This document shows positions 1 to 9,275 of a stretch of DNA of 64,000 nucleotides, piece by piece. Source of the stretch: Microbacterium sp. AB. GTDB taxonomy: Bacteria; Actinomycetota; Actinomycetes; Actinomycetales; Microbacteriaceae. A model generated the notes under the pieces. That model searched no databases, was not told the DNA's origin, and worked only from the letters and a program-made list of their open reading frames with translations. The DNA is taken from NCBI RefSeq assembly GCF_032878875.1, contig NZ_CP118157.1, forward strand, positions 992,001 to 1,056,000, in the 5' to 3' direction. The position numbers and the translations under genes are program-made. How positions within the stretch are numbered: the first letter of the stretch is position 1; the number at the start of each line of letters is the position of its first letter.

Positions 1-1298
1 ACGAGGCGGGCTACCGCGCGTGCAAGCGCTGCCTCCCCGAGGCGGCTCCCGGCTCCCCCGAATGGAATCTCCGCGGCGACGTCGTGGCCCGCGCCATGCG
101 GCTCGTCTCCGACGGTGTCGTCGAGCGGGAGGGCGTCGCGGGGCTCGCGGCCCGGCTCGGGTACTCCTCGCGGCATCTCTCCCGGCTGCTCGCGGCGGAG
201 CTCGGCGCAGGACCCCTCGCCCTCGCCCGGGCGCAGCGCGCGCACACGGCGCGGATGCTCCTCGTCGGCACCGACCTGCCCGCCGCCGACGTCGCGTTCT
301 CGGCCGGGTTCGCGAGCGTCCGGCAGTTCAACGACACCGTGCGCGAGGTGTTCTCCCTCACACCCACGCAGCTCAGGTCGACGCGACGCGCGGCGGCGGC
401 GCCCGCGGGCCTCACGCTTGTGCTGCCCTATCGCGAGCCGTTCGACCACGCGGGCCTGTTCTCCTGGATGTCGGCCCGCACCATCGCGGGGATGGAGGAG
501 GGCGACGGGGCGTCGTTCGCGCGGACCCTGCGGCTTCCGTCCGGCGCCGGATGGTTCCGGCTGCGATTCGACGGCCGGCTGCGTCTCGACGCGCACCTGG
601 AGAGCCTCGGAGACCTCGCGACGCTCGTCGCGCGGGTGCGGCGCCTCTTCGACCTCGACGCCGATCCGCTCGCGGTCGACGCCGCGCTCGCCGCGCATCC
701 CGCGCTCGCCCCCCTCGTCGTCGCCGTGCCCGGGATGCGCCTGCCGGGAACGGCCGATCCGCACGAGATGCTCATCCGCGCCATGATCGGCCAGCAGATC
801 TCCGTCCCGGCCGCCCGCACGCACCTCACGCGCCTCGTCGAGGCGCGGGGAGACCCGGTCGAGCTCGGAGGGGCCTCGCGCCTGCTCTTCCCCGCGATGG
901 AGACGATCGCCGAGCACGGGCCCGAGCTCCTGCGCGGCCCCGCCGCGCGCATCCGCGCCGTCGCGGAGGCGGCGTCGGCGCTCGCCTCGGGCGCGCTCTC
1001 CCTCGGACCCGGCGACGACGCCGTCGCGCAGCGCACGGACCTGCTCGCCCTCCGCGGCGTCGGGGAGTGGACGGCCGACTACGTGCGCATGCGCGTGCTG
1101 GGCGACCCCGACGTCCTGCTCCCCGGCGACGTCGCCCTCCGCGCGGGCGCCGCGGCCGCGGGCCTTCCCGCCGAGCCGCGGCCGCTCGTCGCGTGGGCCG
1201 CTCGTGCCGCGCCGTGGCGCTCGTACCTGTCCATGCACCTGTGGCGGGCCGCCCTCTCGGCGCCGTCCGTCCGCCGTCCGAAGGAGACCGCACCATGA
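1..1298 (+). CDS. alkA: Ada-AlkA fusion: DNA-3-methyladenine glycosylase 2 with AraC-type regulator part (5' truncated)
   Basis: The reading frame is open from base 3, so the N-terminus lies outside the window. What remains begins with a CKRC cysteine pair, which corresponds to the second half of the Ada zinc/methyl-acceptor site. An AraC-type helix-turn-helix ([16 protein letters not shown]) follows, then an AlkA glycosylase domain with a helix-hairpin-helix ([10 protein letters not shown]) and the catalytic aspartate in LLPGDVALR. Known role of the family: it senses methylphosphotriesters, activates the adaptive response and excises 3-methyladenine and other alkylated bases. The stop overlaps the next start (ATGA at 1295-1298), so it is translationally coupled to the Ogt gene. 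This Ada-AlkA fusion is the normal actinobacterial arrangement. The missing piece is short, probably only the first part of the Ada domain. Confidence 0.93.
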   Translation, partial: EAGYRACKRCLPEAAPGSPEWNLRGDVVARAMRLVSDGVVEREGVAGLAARLGYSSRHLSRLLAAELGAGPLALARAQRAHTARMLLVGTDLPAADVAFSAGFASVRQFNDTVREVFSLTPTQLRSTRRAAAAPAGLTLVLPYREPFDHAGLFSWMSARTIAGMEEGDGASFARTLRLPSGAGWFRLRFDGRLRLDAHLESLGDLATLVARVRRLFDLDADPLAVDAALAAHPALAPLVVAVPGMRLPGTADPHEMLIRAMIGQQISVPAARTHLTRLVEARGDPVELGGASRLLFPAMETIAEHGPELLRGPAARIRAVAEAASALASGALSLGPGDDAVAQRTDLLALRGVGEWTADYVRMRVLGDPDVLLPGDVALRAGAAAAGLPAEPRPLVAWAARAAPWRSYLSMHLWRAALSAPSVRRPKETAP

Positions 1299-1828
1299 CC
1301 GATCCGATCCCCGCCGCCGCCCGCACCGCGGTCGTGCAGACCGTCGACACGGCGGACGGCCCGTTCACGATCGTCGCCGGCGCGGACGGCGCCGTGCTCG
1401 CCTCGGGATGGTCGAGCGATGTGCCGACGGTCGTCGACCGCGTGCACCCGCGTCTTCGCCCCCTGGCCGTCGAGGACGGGGAGACGACCGCCGCCGACGC
1501 CGTGGCGGCGTACTACGCGGGCGACCTCGCGGCGATCGACGGCGTCCGGGTCCGGCAGCACGGCACCGCGCTGCAGATCGCCGGATGGCGGGCGCTGCGG
1601 CGGATCGCGCCGGGAGCCCCCCTCGCCTACACGGGCTTCGCGGCGGAGCTCGGCTCGCCCCGCGCCGTCCGCGCCGCCGCGTCGATCTGCGCGCGCAACG
1701 CGCCGGCGCTGTTCGTGCCGTGCCACCGCGTCCTCCGCGGCGACGGCACGATGGGCGGCTTCGCCTGGGGGATCGAGGTCAAGCGCTCGCTCCTGGCGAG
1801 AGAGGCGGCGTCGCGCCACGACGCGTAA
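1295..1828 (+). CDS. ogt: Methylated-DNA--[protein]-cysteine S-methyltransferase
   Basis: 177 aa. The suicide-transfer motif PCHRV is present with the acceptor Cys at about residue 143, preceded by the [19 protein letters not shown] region that forms the DNA-binding wing, and followed by the GGFAWG loop. It repairs O6-methylguanine and O4-methylthymine by irreversible transfer of the methyl group to that Cys. It overlaps the Ada-AlkA gene by four bases (ATGA), so the two alkylation-repair proteins are made together. Length is normal for Ogt. The start is fixed by the overlap; the open frame extends far upstream, but only as a shadow of the previous gene. Confidence 0.95.
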   Translation: MTDPIPAAARTAVVQTVDTADGPFTIVAGADGAVLASGWSSDVPTVVDRVHPRLRPLAVEDGETTAADAVAAYYAGDLAAIDGVRVRQHGTALQIAGWRALRRIAPGAPLAYTGFAAELGSPRAVRAAASICARNAPALFVPCHRVLRGDGTMGGFAWGIEVKRSLLAREAASRHDA

Positions 1829-1857
1829 CCCGCGCGTCCCGCGCCCTCCCGCGCGAT

Positions 1858-1863
1858 TAGGGT
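1858..1863 (+). promoter_or_regulatory. -10 box TAGGGT of a leaderless transcript
   Basis: TAGGGT lies exactly seven bases before the ATG at 1871 and there is no Shine-Dalgarno sequence between them. In actinobacteria this TAnnnT-to-ATG spacing is typical of leaderless mRNAs, where transcription starts at the A of the start codon. No convincing -35 box is seen. Confidence 0.6.
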
Positions 1864-1870
1864 TGCGAGC

Positions 1871-2218
1871 ATGAGCGATTACTTCGACCGGCAGCACGAC
1901 AAGGCGTACACGCGCGTGTACAAGGAGCAGACCCCCGACATCCTGAAGACGTGGAACGACTTCAACACCGCGGTCTTCGCGAAGGAGGGGCGCGAGATCC
2001 CCCTCAAGTACCGCGAGCTCCTCGCCGTCGCCGTCGCCATCACGACGCAGTGCGTCTACTGCATCGACGCCCACTCGCAGGCCGCCGTGCGCGCCGGGGC
2101 GACGGAGGCGGAGCTCGCCGAGACCGCATGGGTCGCCACCGCCCTGCGCGCCGGAGGAGGCTTCGCCCACGGGCGCCTCGCGTTCAAGCTCGGCGAGGAG
2201 GCCGCGCACCAGCACTGA
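1871..2218 (+). CDS. Carboxymuconolactone decarboxylase / AhpD-like protein
   Basis: 115 aa, all helical in character. The AhpD core motif CVYCIDAH is present: two cysteines separated by two residues, followed by a His, the redox-active/proton-relay site of AhpD-type alkylhydroperoxidases. Family knowledge places such proteins in peroxide or organic hydroperoxide reduction, but many small CMD proteins have no proven substrate. It is monocistronic here, with a likely leaderless start (TAGGGT seven bases upstream). Its length matches single-domain CMD proteins. The specific reductant and substrate cannot be read from sequence. Confidence 0.88.
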   Translation: MSDYFDRQHDKAYTRVYKEQTPDILKTWNDFNTAVFAKEGREIPLKYRELLAVAVAITTQCVYCIDAHSQAAVRAGATEAELAETAWVATALRAGGGFAHGRLAFKLGEEAAHQH

Positions 2219-2328
2219 CCGCGCAGGCGGGCGGCTCCCGTCGCCGACATCGGGCGTCATGAGCGCTCACGCGGCGCAACACGGCGACGAAGCGTTACCG
2301 CGCATCCGCCGAGGACGACGTCGCCGCG

Positions 2329-2334
2329 TAGCGT
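2329..2334 (+). promoter_or_regulatory. -10 box TAGCGT, probably leaderless
   Basis: TAGCGT ends six bases before the ATG at 2341. The bases between (ggcggt) could act as a weak ribosome-binding site if transcription starts further upstream, so leaderless initiation is likely but not certain. Confidence 0.45.
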
Positions 2335-2340
2335 GGCGGT

Positions 2341-3207
2341 ATGAGCGACATCCTCATCACGCCCGACGAGCTCGTGGACCTGTCCGCACGCGACGAGCGC
2401 GTCCGCATCCTCGACGTGCGCTGGCGTCTCGACCGTCCGGACGGGCGGCCGGAGTATCTCGACGGGCACATCCCGGGCGCCGTCTACGTCGACCTCGAGG
2501 CCGAGCTCGCCGGTCGCGGGGCGCCGGCGGAGGGCCGCCATCCGCTGCCGGACACCCCGTCGCTGGAACGCGCAGCGCGCCGCTGGGGTCTCGACGACGG
2601 CGACACCGTCGTCGTGTACGACGACCTGAAGTCGTTCTCGGCCTCGCGCGCGTGGTGGCTGCTGAAGGACGCCGGGGTCGAGGACGTGCGCGTCCTCGAC
2701 GGCGCGCTGCGCGGATGGGTCGCGGCCGGGCACGCCCTCGAGCAGGGCGACGTCGTGCCGGCGCCCGGATCGATCGTCCTCTCGGCGGGAAGGCTCCCGC
2801 AGCTGACGATCGACGCGGCGGCGGCCGTCGCGCAGGAGGGCGTGCTCATCGACGTGCGCGCACCGGAACGGTACCGGGGCGACGTCGAGCCGATCGACCC
2901 GCGAGCGGGGCACGTCCCCGGCGCGCGCAACCTCTTCACGGGGGAGAGCGTCGACGCGCGCGGACGCTTCCTCCCGCCCGACGAGCTCCGGGCGCGGTTC
3001 GAGGAGGTCGGCGCGCGGGTCGACCGGCCGGTGGGCGTCTACTGCGGCTCCGGCGTCACGGCGTCGCACGCCGTGGTCGCACTGACGCTCGCGGGCTTCT
3101 CGCCGCGGCTGTACCCGGGATCGTGGAGCGCCTGGAGCAACACCGAGCGGCCGGTCGCGACGGGCGCGAGCAGATTCGGGGAGGCGCACGCCGGACCCTT
3201 GGCCTGA
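2341..3207 (+). CDS. Sulfurtransferase, tandem rhodanese (thiosulfate / 3-mercaptopyruvate type)
   Basis: 288 aa with two rhodanese domains. The first (to about residue 130) contains DGHIPGAVYVDLEAEL and lacks a catalytic Cys loop. The second (from about 150) has DVRAPERYRGDVEPIDPRAGH and the active loop CGSGVTA with the sulfur-accepting Cys at about residue 235. A CGSGVTA loop is characteristic of 3-mercaptopyruvate sulfurtransferases (SseA); thiosulfate sulfurtransferases usually carry CRKGVT/CRxGxR. So the mercaptopyruvate reading is favoured but not proven. No signal peptide, hence cytosolic. Monocistronic. Confidence 0.9.
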   Translation: MSDILITPDELVDLSARDERVRILDVRWRLDRPDGRPEYLDGHIPGAVYVDLEAELAGRGAPAEGRHPLPDTPSLERAARRWGLDDGDTVVVYDDLKSFSASRAWWLLKDAGVEDVRVLDGALRGWVAAGHALEQGDVVPAPGSIVLSAGRLPQLTIDAAAAVAQEGVLIDVRAPERYRGDVEPIDPRAGHVPGARNLFTGESVDARGRFLPPDELRARFEEVGARVDRPVGVYCGSGVTASHAVVALTLAGFSPRLYPGSWSAWSNTERPVATGASRFGEAHAGPLA

Positions 3208-3227
3208 GCGCGGGATGGCGATAGGCT
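3199..3227 (+). promoter_or_regulatory. Promoter of the ABC exporter operon
   Basis: TTGGCC (3199-3204) and TAGGCT (3222-3227) are separated by 17 bases, which fits a sigma-70 type promoter. Transcription would start near 3234, giving a leader of about 66 bases before the exporter gene. It overlaps the end of the sulfurtransferase gene. Confidence 0.5.
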
Positions 3228-3299
3228 GAGAGGCTGACCGCCGCTCGGACGGTCGGACACCCCCGCCAGCCCGGTCTGCCGCATTGCGCGCGCACCGCA

Positions 3300-5222
3300 A
3301 TGAGGATCATGTCGCGCCCCACCACCTCTTCCCCTCCCTCGTCGACTCTCCGCTCCCTGCTCCGGCTCGTCCCGTTCGCCCGGCCGGTGCTGTCGCGCCT
3401 CGTGCTCGGCGGCGTCAGCGCGCTCGCCGCCGCCGTGCTCGCCCTGCTCATCCCGATCGCCCTGGAATGGGTCGTCGGCGGACCGATCGCCTCCGGCGCG
3501 GTCCCCGCGATCGTCTGGGGCGCCGGGGTCGTGCTCCTCCTCGGACTCGCCGAGGCCGGGATGGTCTGGCTCCGGCGCTGGCTCGTGCTGGGTCCGGCGA
3601 CGAGCGTCGAGTACGACCTCCGCACGGGGTTCTACGATCGCCTGCAGCGTCTGCCCGTGGAGTTCCACGACCGCTGGCAGGGCGGGCAGCTGCTGAGCCG
3701 CATGATGCAGGACATCAGCCTCATCCGGCGCTGGATGGCCTTCGGGCTCATCATGCTCGTCGTCAACATCCTCACGATCGTGATCGGCGCCGCGCTGCTG
3801 TTCCAATGGCACTGGGCGCTCGCACTCGTGTTCATCGCCGGCGGCGTCCCGATCTGGTACCAGGGGTTCCGCTTCGAGCAGACGTACGGCCTGCTGAGCC
3901 GTCAGAGCCAGGACCAGCAGGGGGACCTCGCCACGAGCGTCGAGGAGAGCGTCCACGGCATCCGCGTGCTCAAGGCCTTCGGGCGCGGGCCGCACGCCCT
4001 GCGCCGCTTCACCCGGCAGGCGGAGACCCTGCGCGCCACGGAGATGAGCAAGGCCGGGGCCGTCGCCCGCATCGACCTGTGGCTCGTCGCGATGCCGGAG
4101 CTCGCGTTCGCCGCCTGCCTCCTGCTCGGCATCTGGCTCTCCTCCGTCCAGGAGATCACGGTGTCGCAGCTCTTCGCGTACTTCGCGATGGCGACGATCC
4201 TGCGCTGGCCCATGGAGTCGATCGGCTTCCTCTTCTCCTTCCTCCTCGACGCGCGCACGGCCACCGACCGCGTCTTCGAGGTGTTCGACGAGATCGACAC
4301 GATCGCCGATCCGGAGGAGCCGCGCACGCTGTCCGCGCCCCGGGGCGCGCTCGCGTTCGAGGACGTCCACTTCCGCTACCAGGACGCCAGGGCGTCGGAG
4401 CCCGACCTGCTCGACGGCATCGACCTCGCCCTCCGTCCCGGCGAGACGATGGCCCTCGTCGGGCTCACCGGCTCGGGCAAGACGACGCTCACGACGCTTC
4501 CCACGCGTCTCTACGACGTCACGGGCGGCCGCGTCTCGCTCGACGGCGTCGACGTGCGCGACCTGTCGATCGTCGAGCTGCGCACGCACATCGCGACCGC
4601 CTTCGAGGACGCGACGCTGTTCTCCGCATCCGTGCGCGAGAACGTGCTCCTCGGCCGCGACGACCTCGACATCCGCTCCCCGGAGGGTGAGCGGGTGCTG
4701 CGGGAGGCGCTCGCCGTCGCGCAGGCGGACTTCGTCGCCGACCTCCCCGAGGGCGCCGAGACGATGATCGGCGAGGAGGGGATGAGCCTCTCCGGCGGCC
4801 AGCGCCAGCGCCTCGCGCTCGCACGCGCCGTGGCGGCGCATCCGACCGTCATCGTCATGGACGACCCGCTCTCGGCGCTGGACGTCGACACGGAGGAGCG
4901 GGTGCAGATCGGGCTGCGTCGTGTCCTCGACGGCACGACGGCCCTCATCGTCGCGCATCGGCCCTCGACGGTCGCGCTCGCCGACCGCGTCGCGCTCCTC
5001 GAGGGCGGCCGCATCACGGCCGTCGGCACGCACTCGGAGCTCATGGCGGCCTCCGCGCACTACCGCAGCGTCATCTCGAGCTTCGAGCGCGAGGACTCGG
5101 AGGACAGGGCCCGGCGCATGGACCCGGAGCGCGAGTTCGATGTGGTCACGGGGGCCATCCCGATCCCGGCGGCGGACGGCGGCGACACGATGCACGAGAC
5201 CGACGAGGAGACGGCCCGATGA
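3300..5222 (+). CDS. ABC exporter half-transporter A (permease-ATPase fusion, degenerate catalytic Glu)
   Basis: 640 aa type IV ABC exporter subunit: a six-helix transmembrane domain (about residues 20-320) and a C-terminal nucleotide-binding domain (NBD, about 345-600). The NBD has Walker [10 protein letters not shown], a canonical LSGGQ signature, Walker B VIVMDD and an H-loop His (IVAHRPST). The residue after the Walker B Asp is Asp rather than the catalytic Glu, so this NBD contributes the Walker side of a degenerate site. The next gene supplies the partner subunit (ATGA overlap at 5219-5222). Family knowledge: such pairs export drugs, lipids or peptides; the substrate here is unknown. 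Start choice is uncertain: the ATG at 3309 is equally possible, and neither has a well-spaced Shine-Dalgarno. Confidence 0.92.
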   Translation: MRIMSRPTTSSPPSSTLRSLLRLVPFARPVLSRLVLGGVSALAAAVLALLIPIALEWVVGGPIASGAVPAIVWGAGVVLLLGLAEAGMVWLRRWLVLGPATSVEYDLRTGFYDRLQRLPVEFHDRWQGGQLLSRMMQDISLIRRWMAFGLIMLVVNILTIVIGAALLFQWHWALALVFIAGGVPIWYQGFRFEQTYGLLSRQSQDQQGDLATSVEESVHGIRVLKAFGRGPHALRRFTRQAETLRATEMSKAGAVARIDLWLVAMPELAFAACLLLGIWLSSVQEITVSQLFAYFAMATILRWPMESIGFLFSFLLDARTATDRVFEVFDEIDTIADPEEPRTLSAPRGALAFEDVHFRYQDARASEPDLLDGIDLALRPGETMALVGLTGSGKTTLTTLPTRLYDVTGGRVSLDGVDVRDLSIVELRTHIATAFEDATLFSASVRENVLLGRDDLDIRSPEGERVLREALAVAQADFVADLPEGAETMIGEEGMSLSGGQRQRLALARAVAAHPTVIVMDDPLSALDVDTEERVQIGLRRVLDGTTALIVAHRPSTVALADRVALLEGGRITAVGTHSELMAASAHYRSVISSFEREDSEDRARRMDPEREFDVVTGAIPIPAADGGDTMHETDEETAR

Positions 5223-7033
5223 GCGACACGGTCCACGGAACCGCAGGCGAGGACCGGTCCGACTACACGCGGGAGGAGAACCGCGCCATCCGGCGCCGGT
5301 CGTGGCTGCTGCTGCTGTCGCTGCTGCGTCCGCTGAAGGGCCAGGTCGCCCTCGTGGCCGTCGTGGTCGTGCTGCAGACGGCGATACGCGTGCTCGGCCC
5401 CGCCCTCATCGGCATCGGCATCGACCAGGCGCTGCCGTCGGTGCTCGACCACGCCGACTGGGGACCGGCGTGGATCGTCGGATCCGTCTACGTCGTCACG
5501 GCCGTGGGCGGCGGCCTGCTGCTCGCCTGGTACGACCTGCTGGCGGCACGGGTCACCCAGAACGTCCTGCTCGATCTGCGCACGCGCGTCTTCCGCCACA
5601 CGCAGCGGCTGAGCCTGGAGTTCCACGAGACCTATACGTCGGGGCGCATCATCTCCCGTCAGACGAGCGACCTCGACACGATCCGCGAGCTCCTGAACGG
5701 CGGGCTCAACCAGCTCGTCCACGGTGTGCTCTACGGCGTGTTCACGTTCATCGCGCTCGCCCTCGTCGACTGGCGCTCGTCCCTCGTGCTCGTCGTCGCG
5801 TGCGTGCCGCTGGCGATCCTCATGCGCTGGTTCTACGTCAACTCCCAGCGCACGTACCGCGTCTCGCGCGTGGTGAGCGCGAAGCTCATCGTCAAGTTCG
5901 TCGAGACGATGACGGGGATCCGCGCGGGCAAGGCGTTCCGCACCGAGCCGCGCAACGAGGAGGAGTTCGGCGGGCTGTCCCAGGAGTACCGCGAGGTCAA
6001 CATGCGCTCGCTCCGTCTCTTCGGGACCTTCGAGCCGGGACTCATGGCGATCTCGGCGGCCGCGATCGGCGCCGTCGTGCTGTGGGGCGGCGTGCGCGTC
6101 ACGACGGGCGAGTTCACGGCGGGGCTGCTGCTGAGCGCCGTGCTCTACGTGCGGAACTTCTTCAGCCCGCTGCAGGAGGTCGCGATGTTCCTCAACTCCT
6201 TCCAGGCCGCCGCGGCCGCCCTCGAGAAGGTCTCCGGCGTGCTGGAGGAGGACCTCACGGTGCCCGATCCGGTGTCGCCCGTCGCGCTGCCGTCCGCGCA
6301 GGGGCACGTCCGCTTCGACGACGTCGCCTTCGGCTACGCGGGCGGGCGCACGATCCTCCCCGCCTTCGACCTCGACATCCCCGCGGGTCAGACGGTCGCC
6401 CTCGTGGGCACCACGGGCGCGGGGAAGTCGACGCTGGCGAAGCTGCTCTCTCGGTTCTACGATCCGACCGGGGGGAGGATCACGCTCGACGACGTCGACC
6501 TGCGCGATCTCGACGGACGCGACCTGCGCCGCGCGATCGTCATGGTCACCCAGGAGGCGTACCTCTTCAGCGGGACGGTCGCCGACAACATCGCGCTGGG
6601 ACGGCCTGACGCCTCGCTCGAGGAGATCAAGGCGGCCGCACGCGCCGTGGGGGCCGAGGCCTTCATCGAGTCGCTGCCGGACGGCTACGACACCGATGTG
6701 AACAAGCGCGGAGGCCGCGTCTCGGCCGGCCAACGGCAGCTCGTCTCGTTCGCGAGGGCCTTCCTCGCCGATCCCGCCGTGCTCATCCTCGACGAGGCGA
6801 CCGCCTCGCTCGACATCCCGTCCGAGCGGATGATCCAGGACGCGCTGCAGACGCTGCTCGCCGATCGCACGGCCATCATCATCGCGCACCGCCTCTCGAC
6901 GGTCGCGATCGCCGACCGCGTGCTCGTCATGGAGCACGGGAAGGTCATCGAGGACGACGCCCCGGACGCCCTCATCGCCGGCACGGGCAGGTTCGCCCAG
7001 CTGCACGCGGCGTGGAAGGAATCGCTCGTCTGA
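5219..7033 (+). CDS. ABC exporter half-transporter B (permease-ATPase fusion)
   Basis: 604 aa partner of the preceding subunit, with the same architecture: six transmembrane helices then an NBD. Walker A is GTTGAGKST and Walker B LILDEA with the catalytic Glu intact, and the H-loop is IIAHRLST. The signature is VSAGQ instead of LSGGQ. In a head-to-tail NBD dimer this altered signature faces the Walker A/B of subunit A, the one lacking the catalytic Glu. The pair therefore has one consensus and one degenerate ATP site, as in known heterodimeric exporters such as TM287/288. It overlaps subunit A by four bases and is the last gene of the operon. Confidence 0.93.
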   Translation: MSDTVHGTAGEDRSDYTREENRAIRRRSWLLLLSLLRPLKGQVALVAVVVVLQTAIRVLGPALIGIGIDQALPSVLDHADWGPAWIVGSVYVVTAVGGGLLLAWYDLLAARVTQNVLLDLRTRVFRHTQRLSLEFHETYTSGRIISRQTSDLDTIRELLNGGLNQLVHGVLYGVFTFIALALVDWRSSLVLVVACVPLAILMRWFYVNSQRTYRVSRVVSAKLIVKFVETMTGIRAGKAFRTEPRNEEEFGGLSQEYREVNMRSLRLFGTFEPGLMAISAAAIGAVVLWGGVRVTTGEFTAGLLLSAVLYVRNFFSPLQEVAMFLNSFQAAAAALEKVSGVLEEDLTVPDPVSPVALPSAQGHVRFDDVAFGYAGGRTILPAFDLDIPAGQTVALVGTTGAGKSTLAKLLSRFYDPTGGRITLDDVDLRDLDGRDLRRAIVMVTQEAYLFSGTVADNIALGRPDASLEEIKAAARAVGAEAFIESLPDGYDTDVNKRGGRVSAGQRQLVSFARAFLADPAVLILDEATASLDIPSERMIQDALQTLLADRTAIIIAHRLSTVAIADRVLVMEHGKVIEDDAPDALIAGTGRFAQLHAAWKESLV

Positions 7034-7108
7034 CGTCCGGAACGGAGAAGGAGGGCGACGGGGTCTCGATGGGGGAGGGGTATTCGAGGCCCCGCCGCCG
7101 GCCATGGG

Positions 7109-7136
7109 TCAGCACGTGTCCTGGCGGCCGTGCTGA
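7109..7136. terminator. Hairpin between convergent genes (possible bidirectional terminator)
   Basis: An 8-bp inverted repeat, tcagcacg (7109-7116) and cgtgctga (7129-7136), encloses a 12-base loop. A short second dyad, ggcgat-cat-atcgcc, lies at about 7151-7165. They sit in the 142-bp gap between the ABC exporter and the convergent acetyltransferase gene. No clear T-run follows on either strand, so termination is an inference from position. Confidence 0.4.
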
Positions 7137-7175
7137 AATCGTTTCATCGGGGCGATCATATCGCCGTCGTCTCGC

Positions 7176-7628
7176 CTAGAAGCGGATCTCGGCAATGATC
7201 TCACCGTACTCGGTCTCGCCCACGGGGGAGAAACCGACACGGTGGAAGAACGCCTCCGGACCGCCCTCGCCCGCCTCGTAGATGACGTCGAGATGGTCGA
7301 AATCGCGTCGCTGCGCCTCGGAGAGCAGCGCCTCGACCGCGAATCGTCCCACGCCGCGCCTCTGCTCGTCCGCGTCGACGTTGATGCGCCACAGGACCGA
7401 CCGGAAGTAGTCGGGAGCGGCCTCGGGGTCGAAGTTCGCGCTGACGAACCCCACGACCTCGGAGCCGTCGAGCACGACGCGCTGCCACGTCGTCTTCGGG
7501 TTCACGACGGAGGCGGCGATGCCGTAGGAGACGGGCGCGAGGAACTGCTCCTGGCCTGGCTTGAGCGACAGGGTGTTCACCTGGACGATCGTGTCGGCCG
7601 AGAGCTCGACGAGGCGCAGTTCGGTCAT
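7176..7628 (-). CDS. GNAT family N-acetyltransferase
   Basis: 150 aa single-domain GNAT protein. The acetyl-CoA pyrophosphate-binding motif A is visible as EQRRGVGRFAVEALL (pattern R/Q-x-x-G-x-G/A), preceded by the beta-4 strand WRINVDADEQ and followed by the YEAGEGGPEAFFHRVGF segment typical of the C-terminal half. It will transfer an acetyl group from acetyl-CoA to an amine; the acceptor is not evident. It is transcribed alone, convergent with the ABC exporter. The reverse-strand upstream sequence has TAGCCT six bases before the ATG, suggesting leaderless translation. Confidence 0.88.
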   Translation of the reverse strand: MTELRLVELSADTIVQVNTLSLKPGQEQFLAPVSYGIAASVVNPKTTWQRVVLDGSEVVGFVSANFDPEAAPDYFRSVLWRINVDADEQRRGVGRFAVEALLSEAQRRDFDHLDVIYEAGEGGPEAFFHRVGFSPVGETEYGEIIAEIRF

Positions 7629-7635
7629 ACCCTCA

Positions 7636-7641
7636 GGCTAG
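7636..7641 (-). promoter_or_regulatory. -10 box TAGCCT of a leaderless transcript
   Basis: Read on the minus strand, TAGCCT is followed by six bases (gagggt) and then the ATG of the acetyltransferase. The gagggt could act as a weak ribosome-binding site if transcription begins earlier, but the spacing matches leaderless genes elsewhere in this window. Confidence 0.5.
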
Positions 7642-7648
7642 CGTCGAA

Positions 7649-9115
7649 TCAGGCGTGGACCCAGACCTCGGTTCCCGTCTGCGCGAAGTAGTACACGCGC
7701 TCGGCGGCCGCGACGGTCATGTTGACGCAGCCGTGGCTCATCAGCGCGCCCGCGCCGAAGTTGTCGTGCCAGTAGGTGCCGTGGAAGCCCTGGTCGCCGT
7801 TGAAGTAGGTGACCCAGGGCACGTCCGCCGTGCAGTAGTCGAAGCGTCCTCCCGGGACGTAGTCCCCGTCCGCGTCGCACGATCCCATGTCCTGGATCGT
7901 GAGCTGCCCGTAGACCGTGAAACGGCCCTCCTGGGTGTCGTAGCCGGGCCTGCCGAGCGCGATCGAGTAGGTGTCGACCACCTGGTCGTTCTCGTAGAGG
8001 ATCGTCGTCCCCGCGCTCTTGTCGACCTCGATCCAGCGGTAGAGCTCCGTCGTCTCGAACGGGACGGCCTCGACCGGCACCTCGTACGCCCCGTCGCCGG
8101 AGGCGAGCTGCTCCGAGAACGCCGCGGCGACGCCGTCGGTGGAGGGGAGCCCCCAGCCGTCCTGGCCCTCCTGGATGACCCGGAGGTGCTCGCCCGAGGA
8201 GTTCGTCACGACCTCCTCGTTCACGACGTCTCGGTTGACCTGCTCCGGCAGGCCGTCGACGACCTGCTGCACGGCGGCCTCGTCGACGGACACCTGGAAT
8301 CCGTCGTCCTCCGTCGTGACGGTGATCCACGAGGCCACCTGGGAGGGCTCGAGGTCGATGACCTCCTCGCCGTCGACGTAGAAGCCGGCGTCGGCGACGA
8401 GCTGGTTGAGCGTCTCGACCTCGGCCTGCGCGTCGGCCGTCGTGACGGCGGGGGCGACCTCGCTCGTCTGCGCCTCGACCGTCACATCGCCCGTGGTCTC
8501 GCTGAGGGCCGTGGAGATGCTCGCCGCGAGCGCGTCGACGTCCACGCCGGAACCGGCCTGCGCGTCGACGGCGGTGTACGCGCCGGCGCCCTCGTCGTAG
8601 GCGACCTCGGCGTTCACGGGATCGGTGAACAGCTCGGGGGCGGCCTCGGCGAGCGCCGCTCGCGCGGTCTCGGCGTCGACGGTCACGTCGACCGGGATGG
8701 AACCGGGGTTCCACGCCCCGACGTTCCACAGCGGATGGTCGCCGAAGGCCTGCTCGGCCACGGCCTGCGCATCCGCCGAGACCCCGAGCTCGGCGCCGGT
8801 CAGGGTGACGTCCCCGGACGGGGCCGCGACGGTGATCTCCGTCGTGGCCAGGCTGTCGTCGATCGTCTGCGTGGCACCGCCCGCGGTCTGCCAGCCGACG
8901 TCGGCACCGGCGGCGACGACGCCCGGGGCGATGAGGATCGCCGAGCACACGGCGGCACCCGCGACGATGAGGCCGCCGGGGATCCCCAGCCACAGGCCGA
9001 GGTGCCGTCTCTTCCTCTCGGGCTCAGCGGGGGCCCACTCGACGGGGGCGCCGGCGCCGAGCGCGCCGTCGTCCCCGCCCGCGGCGGGCTCGGGCTTTGT
9101 CACGAGATCCGTCAT
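7649..9115 (-). CDS. L,D-transpeptidase (YkuD domain) with PG-binding repeats
   Basis: 488 aa. A cytosolic N-terminus of about 40 residues precedes one transmembrane anchor (LGLWLGIPGGLIVAGAAVCS). A long extracellular region with two repeats of the peptidoglycan-binding type 4 kind follows, then a C-terminal YkuD domain. The catalytic motif is MSHGCVNM, with His and the nucleophilic Cys near the C-terminus, preceded by FHGTYWHDNFG. Such enzymes make 3-3 cross-links in actinobacterial peptidoglycan or attach proteins to it. Monocistronic. The ATG at 9115 was preferred over an in-frame TTG at 9121; neither has a strong ribosome-binding site. Length and layout are usual for Microbacteriaceae. 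Confidence 0.92.
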   Translation of the reverse strand: MTDLVTKPEPAAGGDDGALGAGAPVEWAPAEPERKRRHLGLWLGIPGGLIVAGAAVCSAILIAPGVVAAGADVGWQTAGGATQTIDDSLATTEITVAAPSGDVTLTGAELGVSADAQAVAEQAFGDHPLWNVGAWNPGSIPVDVTVDAETARAALAEAAPELFTDPVNAEVAYDEGAGAYTAVDAQAGSGVDVDALAASISTALSETTGDVTVEAQTSEVAPAVTTADAQAEVETLNQLVADAGFYVDGEEVIDLEPSQVASWITVTTEDDGFQVSVDEAAVQQVVDGLPEQVNRDVVNEEVVTNSSGEHLRVIQEGQDGWGLPSTDGVAAAFSEQLASGDGAYEVPVEAVPFETTELYRWIEVDKSAGTTILYENDQVVDTYSIALGRPGYDTQEGRFTVYGQLTIQDMGSCDADGDYVPGGRFDYCTADVPWVTYFNGDQGFHGTYWHDNFGAGALMSHGCVNMTVAAAERVYYFAQTGTEVWVHA

Positions 9116-9275
9116 CTTCAATACCCCCAGAGGCGCGCCGGAAGAGGCGTGGTCCGTCGCTCCATGCTACGCGGGCGTGCCGGGATCGGGCGCGCCCGAC
9201 GATCACGATGTGAGCACGATCGCCGAGTCTGTGCTACCGCTGTGCCCGGCGGGCCGGGTCGCGCTCCTCCTCGCG

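Noticed and set aside
3039..5195. 718-codon open frame on the minus strand
   Set aside because: Lies opposite the ABC exporter; composition is Arg/Asp/His-rich and repetitive as expected of an antisense shadow in high-G+C DNA, with no domain.
9244..9257. cccggc-gg-gccggg hairpin upstream of the L,D-transpeptidase
   Set aside because: A two-base loop is too tight and the stem is short; such G+C dyads occur by chance here.
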